Source of the DNA: AC-37 sp036389105
Lineage (GTDB): Bacteria; Actinomycetota; Thermoleophilia; Solirubrobacterales; Thermoleophilaceae
Direction: 5' to 3'
Length of the DNA stretch: 5,197 bases
Assembly: GCA_036389105.1 (NCBI GenBank)
Contig: DASVQK010000164.1
Location: 1 to 5,197 of the forward strand
This document shows positions 4,678-5,197 of the stretch, piece by piece. Numbering within the stretch: position 1 is the stretch's first letter; the number at the start of each line of letters is the position of its first letter. Position numbers and translations under genes: made by a program. The notes under the pieces were generated by a model. That model saw nothing but the letters and a program-made list of their open reading frames with translations, had not been told where the DNA came from and did no database searches.

Positions 4678-5197
4678 GCGCTGTGGGCGACGATTCCGAG
4701 CGCCACGTCGAGCATCGTCTCGAGCGCGTCCACGGTGACCCGCTCGCCGGGCTCGTGGTTGCCCTCGGTGCCGTTGGCGACGTTCACGCACGGCAGCCCG
4801 CGCGCCTGGAACACGTGCGCGTCGCTGCCGCCGCCGGTCGTCACGCAGCGGGCCTCGATGCCGACGTCCGCCAGCGCCGCGGTGGCCGCCAGCAGCGGCG
4901 GCGACGAGCGCGGCACGCGGTAGGCGCGAAACTGCTGCTCCACCGTCAGCTCCACGTCGCACTCGGAGTCGCTCGCCCCGGCGGTGAGCGAGTCCACCAC
5001 CTCGTTCACCACGGCGCCCGCCCGGTCGTGGTCGAGGCTGCGCACCTCGAGCTCGACGCGGCAGTGCTCGGCCACCACGTTGGCCGCCGTGCCGCCCTCG
5101 ATCCTGCCGACGTTGGCGGTGGTGCCCTCGTCGAGGCGGCCCAGCCGCAGCGAGGCCACAGCCGCGGCGGCCGCGGCGATGGCGTTGCGCCCGTCCT
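4674..5197 (-). CDS. M20-family metallopeptidase, PepT-like, N-terminus outside the window
   Basis: The C-terminal 173 residues of a zinc-dependent M20/M25/M40 hydrolase are visible, closest in feel to PepT-like peptidases that cleave small peptides in the cytosol. The gene starts beyond base 5197; the Met codon at 5159 is internal, because DGRNAIAAA (frame open to the window edge) precedes it and belongs to the family's dimerisation domain. That domain continues with DEGTTANVGRI, GGTAANVV and VELEVRSLD. The returning catalytic domain shows TTGGGSDAHVF (bases around 4810-4840) and NHEPGERV, whose His (codon 4757-4755) is the expected C-terminal metal ligand. The first metal-binding His, the bridging Asp and the general-base Glu would lie outside the window, so activity is inferred. 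Other M20 activities such as deacylase remain possible. It overlaps DUF3866 by four bases. Confidence 0.88.
   Translation of the reverse strand, partial: DGRNAIAAAAAAVASLRLGRLDEGTTANVGRIEGGTAANVVAEHCRVELEVRSLDHDRAGAVVNEVVDSLTAGASDSECDVELTVEQQFRAYRVPRSSPPLLAATAALADVGIEARCVTTGGGSDAHVFQARGLPCVNVANGTEGNHEPGERVTVDALETMLDVALGIVAHSA

Noticed and set aside
3058..4923. A 621-codon plus-strand open frame antisense to nudF, DUF3866 and part of the peptidase
   Set aside because: Same compositional artefact: no domain, an Arg/His/Gln-rich product, and opposite three well-supported genes.
4678..4962. N-terminal extension of the DUF3866 frame to an ATG at 4962
   Set aside because: The extra 95 residues are Arg-rich junk overlapping the peptidase gene in another frame; the GTG at 4677 gives a family-like N-terminus and a classic overlap.
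5157..5183. GCC/GCG-rich stretch encoding a run of alanines in the peptidase
   Set aside because: It is a normal helix of the M20 dimerisation domain in a high-GC genome, not a meaningful repeat.

Overview
This is a high-GC window (roughly 70% by eye) in which nearly every base is coding. Codons are strongly G/C-ending, GTG starts are frequent, and genes touch or overlap. The protein sequences and the neighbourhood (M20 peptidase, DUF3866, NudF, XerD, DeoB) suggest a high-GC actinomycete, perhaps a deep lineage such as Thermoleophilia. That placement is inference from style and synteny, not from a marker gene. I see no RNA gene, CRISPR array, insertion sequence or prophage gene. This is a core, housekeeping stretch.

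Layout, read along the minus strand from the right edge. (i) A tight three-gene unit comes first: the C-terminal part of an M20-family (PepT-like) metallopeptidase (4674-5197, N-terminus outside the window), a DUF3866 protein of unknown function (3667-4677) that overlaps it by a 4-base GTGA stop/start, and a NudF-type ADP-ribose pyrophosphatase (3133-3666) whose ATG directly follows the DUF3866 stop. (ii) After a 68-base gap comes the tyrosine recombinase XerD (2126-3064). (iii) The only plus-strand gene is a small GIY-YIG domain protein (1897-2154), whose 3' end overlaps the 3' end of xerD by 29 bases. (iv) A 59-base divergent spacer separates it from phosphopentomutase deoB (653-1837), which is followed 9 bases later by formamidopyrimidine-DNA glycosylase mutM (1-643, C-terminal zinc finger outside the window).

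Functional links: NudF releases ribose 5-phosphate and AMP from ADP-ribose, and DeoB interconverts ribose 1- and 5-phosphate, so two genes touch the same sugar-phosphate pool. MutM (oxidised-base excision), XerD (chromosome-dimer resolution) and the GIY-YIG protein act, or probably act, on DNA. The nudF-xerD-deoB order resembles, from memory, the nudF...spoIIM...xerD-drm region of Firmicutes, so the cluster may be ancient.

The least explained component is the DUF3866 protein, translationally tied to both neighbours and rich in conserved-looking His/Asp/Arg motifs. I found no clear evidence of a novel mobile or defence system. Two very long plus-strand open frames (83-2116 and 3058-4923) lie antisense to real genes and are composition artefacts.
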